DNA of 64,000 bases from Kuschelorhynchus macadamiae. Taxonomy: Eukaryota > Arthropoda > Insecta > Coleoptera > Curculionidae. The notes under the pieces are model-generated. The model searched no databases and was not told the origin of the DNA. It worked only from the letters and a program-made list of their open reading frames with translations. A program made the translations under genes and the position numbers. The stretch lies in NCBI GenBank assembly GCA_030620095.1, contig JAUTXW010000325.1:372001-436000 (forward strand), read 5' to 3'. Shown one piece after another: positions 13,330 through 24,269 of the stretch (its first letter is position 1; every line of letters starts with the position of its first letter).

Positions 13330-14769
13330 TTTGTGCGATCCACTTGCAAGTCGTAATTTAAGAAAATCACAAAATATCACAAAAGTATTACTTGAAAACC
13401 GAAATTTAACTAAATTACGTCTTGCAAACCACAATTTAAGAAAATTACGTCTTGCAAGTTTAATAAGGATACAACTTATAAGTCGGAATTTAACAAAACT
13501 ACGACTAAGTCGAGATTCCACGTGTGATGTAAGTAACAAAATTTCCACTTGCAAGTCGTATTTTAACAAAAATTATGAAATTTCATAAAATTACTACTTG
13601 TAAGTCGAAATTTAACAAAACTACGACTTATAAGTCGAGATTTAGCCAAATTCAGACTTGCAAGTAGAAATTTAACTAAATTACGTCTTGCAAGTCGCAA
13701 TTACAACTTATAACTCGAAATTCAACAAAACTAGGACTTATATAAGTCAAAATTTCCATTTGACGTATTTTAACAAAATTACGAAATTTCACAAAATTAA
13801 ACTTGCAAGTCGAAATTTAACTAAATTGCGCCTTGCAAGTCGCAATTTAGAAAAATTTCCACTCGTAAGTCTTAATGCAATAAAATGACGAAATTCTTCA
13901 AAATTACGACTGTGCCCCTTCACTTTCATCTGCAAACATGGTACCATTAAAAATAATTGAAAAACTCTTTCTCAGTACTGGATTCATTGGATCAAAATAT
14001 TTTTCTAACGAACACGCCCTGTTTTCTTAGGTTTAGACGTACGTTAATTTAGGTATTTATTTTTATTCTTCTGTTTTGTTGTACATGTTTGACTTTTCTG
14101 TGAATCGATTTTTTACCTATAGAGTCAAAAAAGTAATCAGTATAATTATCACAAACTCGTTAGATGTTTTGTTGTGGTTAAAGTGAATGATTTAAAAACA
14201 TATTCTCGATAAAGTAAATTCAGGCATCATTATATATGGCCACAATGAGAAACCTAAAAAACAAGTTTGATTGCCACAAAATTTAAAGTACGAGTAAAAC
14301 TAATCGGTATTTAACTGCCTTATAAATCAGATTACATTTAGTCTGGCAGGTGCTTTGCTACAAACAAAGTAACGTTGTAATGTAGATCTAGCTTTTAAAC
14401 ATATTTACACTGAGGCCGAATGGCGCCAAAAGTGCAAGCGACTGCAATCATTGAAACAAAATTTGGACATTTTTTCTAGAATCTACTAATGAAAACGTAG
14501 AGGGGCTGGAATAACAATGATACAAAGCAACTCTCGTTTCAACTTTCAAGTCGTAATTTAGTTCATACGGCTTGCAAGTAGAAATTTAACAAAATTACGA
14601 CATGCAAGTCAAAATTTAATTAAACTACGCCTCGCAAGTCGCAATCTAAGAAAAATTTCACGTGCAAGTCGTAATTTAACAAAATTTCACAAAATTATTA
14701 CTTGCAAACTGAAATGTAACTAAATTTCGCTTGCAAGAAGCCGCAATTTAACAAAATTTCCATTTGTAA
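13330..14769. repeat. ACTTGCAAGT satellite array, left part
   Basis: Imperfect tandem units of about 30 bp: CTTGCAAGTCG, then AAATTTAAC, then AAAATTACGA, in variants. The core ACTTGCAAGT is a perfect 10-bp palindrome. Arrays fill about 13330-13912 and 14555-14769. Between them is a longer unit (about 13920-14550) that also occurs inverted at 24400-24990. The array resumes at 18564 on the other side of the Harbinger insertion. Confidence 0.85.
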
Positions 14770-14805
14770 AGGCCGGGACACACCTATCATGCACCCTTCC
14801 GATCC
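14770..14805 (+). repeat. Harbinger left TIR
   Basis: Thirty-six bases identical to the reverse complement of 18528-18563. The first in-frame ATG of exon 1 (14789) lies in it and is therefore unlikely to be the true start. Confidence 0.95.
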
Positions 14806-14977
14806 AGCTCCGGCCCGATGTTGCCATAAGAATCGGATCGGTGCTGGATCGGAAAGGGGTGAGCACATATGTCATACACGCTTACGGCTCTTTTCCGATT
14901 TCCGACTCCTTTCCGATTTCCGGCTCTTGCTGACAGTCTCGGTTCAAACAATATCGAGGAAAGTTCTATTGTGCAAA

Positions 14978-17690
14978 ATGTTAAAAAATTTTAGCAACTG
15001 CGATTTAGCCATGGTGGCACTTTGTTTAGAAGAAGAGGATGAAGAAAATCGGAGATCTTTCATGGAGAACAACAGAAAACGTAAATTTTGGGTACATGCT
15101 GCTTGGAAAAGAAGATCTGCAGAAGGAGAGTTTTTCACACTTTTACCTCATTTGTTGGACGACGAGGTAAAATTCTACCAATATTTTAGAATGTCGATGA
15201 CGGCATTCGACCTGTTGGAACTTAAACTTCAAGAAAAATTGTCTAAGCAAGACACCTATTTTAGAAAAGCCCTCACTTCTAGACATCGTTTGGCAGTTTT
15301 TTTGAGGTAAGATACTTAGATTTACTTATGCTTTTATTTTTTTAAAATTAAATTTGAAGAATTGGGGGTACAGTAAAAATAAAGGAAAACAAAAAATAAA
15401 GAAAAACATAAATAAAACGATGTATTTATTGCTATGAAAGTTATAACACGGATTTCAACCTTACTTAAATTGATACATTGAAATGTTGCTGTTTTCTTTT
15501 GTAGTAATGGCGGGCGATGTTGGTGTTACTTGGCTTGGAAAATGAGGTTCATATACATCTGCACACGATCCATCTTCTTCTGATAGTGTGATCTGCATAG
15601 GCGTTGAGGCAGAGGACGTTTGGGCTGATGATGTTGACGGATACACATGCTCATATGTCATTCTTTGTTGACTATTCGCATTAAGCTGCTCCCATTCGTA
15701 CTCTTGCACTACATTAAAAATCTTACCTTTTGCAGCAAGTAGCCGCATGGGATCGAGCAATTTGAGAGATGGTGCGATTCCGGCCAAAAAGGCATCAACA
15801 GGATGTTGTTCAGAATTTTGACTTCTTAAATTTGACTTATTGGGTTTCTTTCTCAGCCAAAATGTACGCCATGAGCTGAGATGAAGCAGACTCTTGAGAT
15901 TTCATTTCAGTATTTAGGAGCTTCCGTTTACGTCCTGCATATGAAGGCCTTTTTTCGGCTGAAACTGGATTGGCTGGAGTTGAGGCCTGTGGTAACGGCG
16001 AGGATTCTGTAGTCTTTTCAGGTTCATCAGCATTGTTAAAATCTGGTAGTTGCTGCGTGTCCTGGATGGAGTTCTGATCTTGTGATTCATAATCGGTGTC
16101 AGGTGCATCATCATCGTCTTTTTCATCCGGAACGTTACTTAATCCTTTCCGCTCGGCGAGATGAGGAATTAAGAAGTCAAGGATAGCCTCATACTTGTAC
16201 TTAGTGGTTGATGTAGCCGCTTGTCCAGATTTTGTTTTCCTTTTTTGTCGAGCTCTGCGTAGACTGTCTCGAATCCCGTTCCATTTTTTTTTGCATTCGT
16301 CCTCTTGACCTGCAACAATTTGTTATATGAAAGTTTATTGTAACAAAAAAAAGATTAAAGATAAAAAAGAGGTTACCAAGAAGAAAGCAAAGTTATGTAA
16401 GGTTTAGTCTTGAATATTCATTAAATTCATTGCATTCGTTTCAACAACAAACAACTAGGCCAATGAGGGAAATTTCTCTAAACAGTATTTTTTTTTGAAA
16501 TCCCTAGATTGTGAGGTGCAGATTAAGGATCCGATTTTGCAACTGCGCGGTAGGTGGGGCAACACCATCCAAAATGGCAGTCTCCGCCATTTTTTACGTT
16601 CTTTGGCTTTGGTTCCGTTAACGAATCCTTAATCTACACCTCAAAATCTAGCGATTCCAAAAAGAATTGCTGTTAAGAGAAATTTCCCATTTTTACCCAT
16701 TTTCTAAACAGTTTGAATGGCCCAAACCGAGGCGTAAACTACTACTGAAGGGTTAACACATATTATTTATTTCAGGTTTCTTGCTACTGGAGATTCGTTC
16801 AAGACGATATCCTTCAGCTACAGGTTGGGAAGAAGTACTGTTTGTTCTATTGTTCATCATACAAGCAGAGCAGTGATTGAAGTACTTTTAAACGAAGTGA
16901 TGCCAGTTCCGGATGAGGCCAAGTGGAATGAAATAGCAGCCGAATTTTGGGAGAGGTGGCAGTTTCCCAACTGCATTGGGGCAATGGATGGCAAGCACGT
17001 GACGATACAAGCCCCAAAATTGTCGGGAATTGTCTTTACTGGAACTATAAGAAAACGTATTCCATTGTTCTTCTAGCTCTAGTTGATCCTTGCTACAATT
17101 TCATTTTAGTTGACGTGGGAAGCTACGGAAAAAACTCAGATGGTGGTATTTTGTCAAATTCCAATTTTGGAAAAAAACTATTCCGACATGAACTCAATAT
17201 CCCAGAGAAAAAGTGTCTTCCAGGGACAGACACGGAACTTCCCATGGTTATAGTCGCCGATGAAGCTTTTCCTCTCTCTATCAACATCATGAGACCATTT
17301 CCTGGGAAAAATTTGACTGACGAGCAGAGAATTTTCAACTACCGTTTAAGTAGAGCAAGAAGGATATCCGAAAATGTTTTTGGCATTTTGGTGCAAAAAT
17401 TTCGGATGTTCATGAGACCCCTTCAGGGAAATCCTGATAACATAACGAGGGTCGTATTTGCAGCATGCATCTTACACAACTTTATTCGAAAAAACGAAGG
17501 ATACAATGTGCCGAATTTAACTGATAATAGCGATGACACGACTCGAGAGGGATCTCGTCTTCAGGACTTTCCTCATCGCCGAGGAGGGGAAAATCGCGAA
17601 GCATTTAATTTGAGGGAGCAGTTTAAACAATTTTTTATATCCCCAGAGGGTAGCGTGGAGAACCAAGAACGTCGGGCCCTCATAATTTAG
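14978..17690 (+). pseudogene. Harbinger transposase, two exons, one frameshift
   Basis: Exon 1 is 14978-15306 and ends TTTTGAG|GTAAGA. Exon 2 is 16776-17690 and starts after TTATTTCAG. The join is in phase, giving RHRLAVFLRFLATGDSF, a typical N-terminal helical region of the family. I chose the ATG at 14978 because the one at 14789 is in the TIR. The DDE domain shows D in GAMDGKHV, D in YGKNSDGGIL and E in RISENVFGIL, plus IVADEAFPL. At about 17020-17045 the frame shifts (one base lost or two gained) between QAPKLSG and NYKKTYSIVLLALVD, so the copy makes no full protein as it stands. Repaired length would be about 410 residues, normal for the family. The intron holds the last exon of the minus-strand partner gene. 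Confidence 0.92.
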
Positions 17691-18278
17691 TTTGATTGAT
17701 ATTGGTATTTTGCTATCGTTTTGATTTAGTACTAACCGCTACTATATGCAATGTATTTCTTATTCAATAAAATTTTCATCTTCGTTTCATTTAGCAAATA
17801 TTTTACTTTTTGTCCCTTTTTGTAAGGTAGGTAGGTAACTGATTTTAGAAAAATACAATAAATTAACAACAGTTAAGCATTTTTCACGCTTTTTTGTAAC
17901 ACTCTGTATAAGCCAATTTATTTTAGGATTGTAGTACATTTATCCTCATTAACATAACGTCAATCAGATTTTTTATTGAATTAACGAAATCGAATACCGG
18001 AGTATTAAATGGACACCCTGTATATTTGCCGACGTATACCGTACCTATTATCCTACAAAAGCACAGGTACCTACCTATATCAATAACTTTACATAATATA
18101 ATAATAATGTAATGAGCTAGGTATTTATTTTCTTACCTTCAACATTTAATTCTTTCGCAACTTTTTTCCAAATTACGTCTTTGTAGTCGGAGTTTCGGTA
18201 CTGTTCTTTTGTTTGATCGTACAGTACTGGATGCTTCCTCACTTCTTCAATCAGCTCCTCCGGTTTTATAGCAGCCAT
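15461..18278 (-). pseudogene. MADF/BESS partner protein of Harbinger, two exons, one frameshift
   Basis: Exon 1 (18278-18137) starts MAAIKPEELIEEVRKHPVLY and encodes the first half of a MADF domain (YRNSDYKDVIWKKVAKELNV). It ends GTTGAAG|GTAAGA. Exon 2 starts at 16310 after TTGTTGCAG and continues in phase as EGQEDECKKKWNGIRDSLRR, completing the MADF fold. An acidic linker with DEKDDDDAPD follows. The frame then stops at 15837-15839, but one frame over (about 15870-15461) it continues through DAFLAGIAPSLKLLDPMRL, a BESS-like motif, to a natural stop. A single extra base near 15840-15870 explains this. Myb/MADF proteins are known to help Harbinger transposases bind DNA and enter the nucleus. 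The 1.8-kb intron contains the transposase's exon 2. Confidence 0.88.
16467..16688. mobile_element. Small MITE within the Harbinger introns
   Basis: Ends of about 65 bp are inverted repeats starting GGGAAATTTCTC, with inner text AGGTGCAGATTAAGGATCC facing GGATTC/ATCTACACCTC. The element of about 222 bp has no coding content. It lies where the introns of the two Harbinger genes overlap, so it does not interrupt either coding sequence. Confidence 0.7.
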
Positions 18279-18527
18279 TTTTTTCAATTTTAGTGAAAAC
18301 AAAATTACTAACACCACACGAAACTTTAAACACAAAAGAAAATATCAAACTACACGTGTCCTGCAGTCGGTAAGCGAATAGACTGCACAATCGGACGTGC
18401 ATCGGAGGCAGGAACGGAGTCGGGTTGGAGTGGGGACCGGGTATGCTCCGGAAAGGTGTGAACTACGGCGTTCGAATTGCAATACCATTTCCCTCTCAGA
18501 CACTCGTCCGACAGTATGATCATAGTC

Positions 18528-18563
18528 GGATCGGAAGGGTGCATGATAGGTGTGTCCCGGCCT
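18528..18563 (-). repeat. Harbinger right TIR
   Basis: Reverse complement of the left TIR without mismatch over 36 bases. It is followed by the TAA target duplication. Confidence 0.95.
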
Positions 18564-19605
18564 TAAGTCGTAATTTAACAAAAATAACGGAATTTTAGAA
18601 AATTACTACATTCAAGTCAAAATTTAACAAAATTACAATTTGTAAAATTGAAATTTAACAAAAATTACGAACTTTCACAAAATTACTACTCGCAAGTCAA
18701 AATTTAACAAAATTTCAATTTATAAGTCGAAATTTAACAAAATCCACTGCTTATAAGTCGAGATTCAGGCAAATTCCAACTTGCACGTCGAAATTTAGTT
18801 AAACTACGCCTTGCAAGCAGCAATTTTTAAAATTTCTACTTGCAAGTCGTAATTTAATAAAAATGACGAAATTTCACAAAATTACTACTCGCAAGTGGAA
18901 ATTTAATAAAATTATTACTTGTAAGTCGAAATTTACCAAAATTATGACTTATACATCCAAATTTAGCCAAATTCAAACTTGCAAGTCGAAATTTAGGTAA
19001 ATTCAGACTTGCAATTCGAAATTTAATTAAATTACCTCTTGCAAGCCGCCTTTTAACAAAATTTCCATTTGAAAGTCGTATTTTAACAAAATTAAGAAGA
19101 TTACAAATTGCAAGTCGAAATTTTACTAAATTACGGCTTGCATGTCGCAATCTAGGAAAATTTCCACTCGTAAGTCTTATGTAATAAAATGACGAAATTT
19201 ATCAAATTTACGACTTGCAAGTCGAAGTAAGGTCTTGCAAGTCCATATTTATTTACTGCATAGCAGGCAGCGTATTGGGTGGAGTTTTGATACCTATAGA
19301 ACATATTTACACTGTAACAAGACTTCAAAAGAAGGAACTCAATTGATTTTCTGGGGGAGACCGAAAAGCGCCAAAAGCGCAAGCGACTGCAATCATTCGA
19401 ACAAATTTTGAAATTTTTCTCGAAAGTCTCTTAAGGAAAATGTAGAGCGACTGTATTAAAAATGACATAAAGAACCTTTCGTTTCGACTTCCAAGTCGTA
19501 ATTTAGTCATACGACTTGCAATTTAAGAAAAAGTTTTACTTGAAAGTTGTTATTTAACAAAATTACGAAAGGACATGGAACAAACACTAAACTTAATTTC
19601 GGTCC
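18564..19605. repeat. ACTTGCAAGT satellite array, right part
   Basis: Continuation of the 30-bp array after the Harbinger insertion, with units such as CTTGCAAGTCGAAATTTA. At about 19260-19500 it contains a longer segment (GCAAGCGACTGCAATCATT) that also occurs at about 14430-14460, so a higher-order unit repeats on both sides. Smaller satellite patches recur at 21008-21062 and 24270-24390. Confidence 0.85.
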
Positions 19606-21010
19606 GGTGATATGCTTTTGTCGTGCCTATAAGGAAACTTTTTGCCATTGCACCATGCCTCACAAACCACAGGGTGGGTACGAAATCGAGGACCAAAAAT
19701 TGTATATTGGATATTACCAATAAAATTTTTGCAAATACATATTTCGGGCCTCACAAGTTGTTTGTAGATATACATATGTTAGTATGTTGATATCGTCCCT
19801 AGTCCCTAGGAGACTTTTTTTTCATTACACCATACCTCGTAAAATACAGGGTGATTCACAAATCGAAGACAAAAAATTTGATACATCCAGTTTATCAATT
19901 TTTGCAAATTTCGAGCCCCTCAAGTTGTTAGAAAACCTTTTTTGCGATTACACTACACCTCAGAAACTACAAGGTGACTCAGAAACCGAGTGCCAAAAGT
20001 TGTATATTTCCGAATTACTAATCATTGCATAGACATATTTCGGGCCTCGCCACTAACCTATGTTGGTGTGTTGATATCGTCCCTATAAAAAGACTTTTTT
20101 GCCGTTTCACGATACCTCGCAAAACAAAAAATACAATTTACCAATTTTTGCATAGACATATTTGCTGCCTCTCAAGCTGTTTTGTAAAAATATAAAATAT
20201 TTAATCGTAAGACTTAAGTTATTATGTCTCGAAGATTTATACAGGGTAAAAGCATAATTACTGCATATTTTCTTTGCTATAATAAAAATATTCGGCAATA
20301 GGTTAAAACTCTACCTGCTATTACTCTATTAGATAAATAAAAATCTTGACATAATTGACAATTGGTTGTACAAATAAAAAAATTTTCAAAATATTTTTCA
20401 GTACTTTTCTTTAAAAAGTAAAGTACAGAAAAATATTTTTGAATACTTTTTTATTTTTCCTACATTAGGAATTGTATAACTTATTTTGACAATTTTTCGT
20501 TTATCTAATAAGAGTAATAGCAGAAAAAGTTTTGACTTTTAGCCCAATATTTCAATTAAAGTAAAGAAAATATGCACTAATTATGCCTTTACCCTGTATA
20601 AACTTCTAAGACATCTCGGAATAACAACTTAGGTCTTACGATTAAATATTTTATATTTAAGAAGGTTTACAAAACTCCCTGTATTTTGCGAAGTATGGTG
20701 AAATGGCAAGAAAGTCTTCTAATAGGAGCGATATAGGTTTACAAAAGCCCTGCGAGGCCCGAAAGATGTCTATGCAATGATGGGTAATTCGGAAATATAC
20801 AACTTTTGGCCCTCTACTTCTGACTCATCCTGTAGTTTGCAAGGTATGGTGCAAAGGCAAAATGGTCTCTTTATTGGGACGATATCAACATACTAACACA
20901 GGTTTACAAACAACTTGCGAGGCCCGGACTATGTATATGTAAAAATTGGTAAACTAGAAATACAGAACTTTTGGCCCTTGATTTCTGACTCATTCTCGTG
21001 GTTTACGAGG
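19606..21010. repeat. Large foldback element (palindrome centred at about 20413)
   Basis: Two arms face each other across GTACTTT (20401-20407) and AAAGTAC (20420-20426). TATTTAATCGTAAGACTTAAG at about 20190 pairs with the reverse complement at about 20620-20645, and CAGGGTAAAAGCATAATTA at about 20243 pairs with TAATTATGCCTTTACCCTG at about 20580. The outer parts hold repeats with GATATCGTCCC and TTCGGGCCTC in one orientation on the left and inverted on the right. The right arm is about 160 bp shorter. It sits inside the satellite, whose units resume at 21008. No genes. Confidence 0.85.
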
Positions 21011-21062
21011 AATAGTGCCAGTCGTAATTTAACTACATTTCGACTTGCAAGCAAGTCGTAAT

Positions 21063-21348
21063 TTTGTTTTATTATAACTTTGAAAATATTCTTATTTCAG
21101 TTTTTCATGTCTGCCTTATGGTTCCAATTCAATATAGCATTAAAGTTTTGTCCATTGTTTTTTTTAAAGCAGGAAAACTTTTACTTCCGCTTTGAATATA
21201 GTTTGGTGGTATAATAAACACCATACAAACTAATAAGATAGGAAAGTGCAATTCGTTTTGATCTAAGTCGAACCATTTAGATTTTACACCCTCACAAATT
21301 GTCAGTTTTCAATTGGCAATATCTCGAAATCAGTTGAACTTAGATTCA
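21063..21348. other. Non-coding, nothing recognised
   Basis: AT-rich stretch between the last satellite patch and a TA tract. Confidence 0.4.
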
Positions 21349-21349
21349 C

Positions 21350-21442
<93 letters not shown>

Positions 21443-21579
21443 CTTTCGGACGCGAGAAAGAAAGCTTCGAAAATGCCAAATGTGATTTTGGCGAAACGTC
21501 ACAAAAAGAATGGTTGAACGGATGTACACCCCGGAATAAAAACACATTGTATTTTTCCATCCGTGAAGGATAAAAATCA

Positions 21580-21632
<53 letters not shown>
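21349..21632. repeat. Two TA microsatellites with a shared spacer
   Basis: TA runs at 21349-21440 and 21582-21632. The 140-bp spacer ends with TGTACACCCCGGAATAAAAA, also found beside the TA tract at about 12720, so the same small repeat lies against TA arrays twice. Confidence 0.85.
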
Positions 21633-21634
<2 letters not shown>

Positions 21635-22670
21635 CGCAGATTACAATTATTTTACAAAAAAGTGGTTATTACATAAAAAACAAAGCGCGAAAAAGCATCA
21701 TCCCGTATACCGGGTACTAGTGTTAAAAAAACTCAATTTGATAAATCACTTTACATGTTCATGTTTGAACGATTCTGTCAAAAATAATAACGTACATTTT
21801 TATAAAATATGTGCAAGATTTTATGGACACACTATAGATTAATTCACCGTTTCTATAAGCCTAATTCCCCGGCCCCTAATCAGAATGTCTCTGCCCATCT
21901 TAATTCTCATTTGCTACTGGATGCACGATGCATTCATCTTTTCTGAATACAACGTCTGACTGTTTACTAAAAGTCCTGTTTGCCCTGCTATCCTGTCGGC
22001 AAAAATTCCCCGGATATTGCGGTATTGTGTCAACATTGAGAGATTTGCTGAAGTTTATGTTATTTGCTAAAAGTATCAAACACGATATGAATTTTTTGCA
22101 ATGCTATCGCAATTGAACTTTACGTATAAAATCGAATATATTAACATAATAAACTGTTGCCATATTCTAATTGTAAAAAAGTAGAGAGATGAATAAAGAT
22201 AATTGGAATATTGAAAAAGTAGTAAATGTTTGATTATTATAACGAAAACTGGTTTGCTTTCTAGAGTTTCATGGCTATTTCCAAAAAAGTTTGGTTTACC
22301 AAACTTTAGAAGTTCATAGCATATTCTCCTAAAAATTCAACTGAAAAAAGATCATAAAATGTTTAAAAAAGATTTACCGATTAATCAGACAAAACCCTCA
22401 ACAGATCTTAAAAAATAGAAATTTAGAAAAATCTTCTTGTTCTCGGGACTGTCCGACATACAATTTAAATTTTAACTCCCTACAAGTTGCACAACTACTA
22501 AAAAACGCAAATGTTTGATATGGTGAAATTTTAAATTATTTTAATTTTTGGATCAAATTTTTTTACGCCGTACATAATAAAAATTATCAATATATGATAA
22601 AAATTTAAATTAGCAAGCTACACAGCCTGATGAAATCGAAAATTTTTATTTTCTAAATATATTTTTAAAA
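21633..22670. other. Non-coding, nothing recognised
   Basis: No coding region, RNA gene or repeat boundary that I can support. Confidence 0.4.
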
Positions 22671-23827
22671 AATCGGTAAATTTCTTTTAGCACGAACTTC
22701 CTTCATTATAAATCCCATTATGGCCCATGTTTATTGGACGCCATTTTGTTCAACCATATTGTATTTGTACGAAAATTTTACCAGTTCCTACCTAGGCCAC
22801 ATTTGATTTATTTAGATTAATTTAAAATAAATTGAATAAGTAGTTTTTACAATGATTTTATAAGACCACCATGTTGTTTCTTCATGTTCAATTTTTAGCA
22901 GTTCATTCCTATATCAGATTTAGTTTTTGTGCAAAATTTGAAGTGGATTGATTAAGAAAATGTTTAAAAATTTCATTTGGTCATCATTTTATTAAGTCAT
23001 TTTGAATGCGTACCACAATTTTACTAGTATATCTCTGTATCACACTTTATATGAAATTTGTAATTAATCTAATAAGTAGTGTATTCACTTATTCAGGCTG
23101 ATTTTTTAAATATTTTATTAGACCGTCATCTTGGATTCGTACCAAAATGATACCAGTTTACTCCACGTAACACTTGATTTTTGAGGTTAATTGGATAATT
23201 AGTTTTTTAGTAATAATCTTTGCAACATTTCACCAGGTCACTATTTTATCCTGCCGTATTGGAGATTTACCAAAATGTTACCAGGTCATCCCCATAGGAC
23301 ACTTAATTTTTGTCCAAAATTTGAAGTCAATCGGGTAAGTTTTTTTTTGTAGCTATGCCGCGAACTGTACCGACAGATAGACCTACGGAAATGAGGAAAC
23401 ATGTTTTTTGACATCTACAAACGCTAAAACGTTGGAGATTGATTCTTTTCACGATTATAAACATTTTATTTAGCCATTTTGTTCCGCCATCTTCAATTCG
23501 CACCACACAATTTTACCAGTTCCTCTTTATATCACCTTTAATTCTTACAAAATTTCAGGTAAATTGTATAAGTGGTATTTTACTAATATTTTTTTAACAG
23601 TCAAAAATGTTCCCAGGTCATTCCCGTATGACCCTCAATTTGTGACCAAAATTTAATCAAGTCAATCAGGTAATTTTTTAGCTATGCAGCGCACAGACCG
23701 TCAGAATTCAGAATTGAAAAAACATGTTTTTTTGGCATCTAGGGGTACTAAAACGGGAAAACTTGTAAAAAGCTGGGAGGGTGATTATTTCACGATTACA
23801 ATGCCTTTTACGAGGGGAATAAAAAAC
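22671..23827 (+). repeat. A-B-C-D composite repeat, copy 1
   Basis: Begins AATCGGTAAATTTCTTTTA, followed by successive units of about 115-150 bp, each with (G)CCATTTTGTT-like text, TACCAAAATGTTACCAG-like text and GCAAAATTTGAAGT-like text. It closes with a conserved tail (CTATGCCGCGAACTG, then CATGTTTTTTG, then TTTTCACGATTA). A second partial run with its own tail ends GCCTTTTACGAGGGGAATAA at about 23825. Non-coding. See the other copies for the fixed module order. Confidence 0.75.
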
Positions 23828-24269
23828 AAATTTTATGCACCCACCACATTTAAAGTATAAAAACACCAAACGATTACTGTAATATGCATATGTATTGGTT
23901 GTAATACAAACATCTTAATTCAACGTACCACCCATATTTACTGGAACTGATTTTCCAGTAAATGACTGGATTACCATTATAAGTATTACAGTTGTTCCGT
24001 TGGATTTTTACCCATGCGTAATCAATGGACGAAATATCAAAGACGTGCTTTATAAACATCGTATTTCTCTTGTCAATTAGTATTCTCTAAACCAATAATG
24101 AAACCAAAGAATGAAACATGAAATATTGCGTTCCGAATACGAGAAATATCTTAAAAAATTAAATTACCACGACGAACTTACTAAACAAAGACATCACCAT
24201 ACGCCCCTAATGAATGTAGACCTTTTTTGACCAGCTAATCCACAGAATTTTAATTTGATGGAGTTAAAT
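23828..24269. other. Non-coding, nothing recognised
   Basis: No supported feature. Confidence 0.4.

Larger units (their letters stand above)
14770..18563 (+). mobile_element. PIF/Harbinger DNA transposon, complete ends
   Basis: The 3794-bp element has 36-bp perfect terminal inverted repeats starting AGGCCGGGACACACC, flanked by the direct repeat TAA (14767-14769 and 18564-18566), the usual 3-bp TWA target of PIF/Harbinger. It carries the two genes expected for the superfamily: a DDE transposase on the plus strand and a MADF/BESS (Myb-like) partner on the minus strand. Removing the element and one TAA restores a normal satellite unit (TTTGTAAGTCGTAATTTAAC). Identical TIRs suggest recent insertion, although both genes carry a frameshift. 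Confidence 0.95.

Noticed and set aside
13331..13888. Repetitive frames rich in SRNLTKLRLA
   Set aside because: They are translations of the 30-bp satellite.
14789..14977. Upstream ATG of the Harbinger transposase
   Set aside because: It lies in the TIR and the residues up to 14978 do not resemble the family.
13330..19570. CRISPR-like array
   Set aside because: Units are directly adjacent and diverged, with no regular unique spacers, and the context is eukaryotic.
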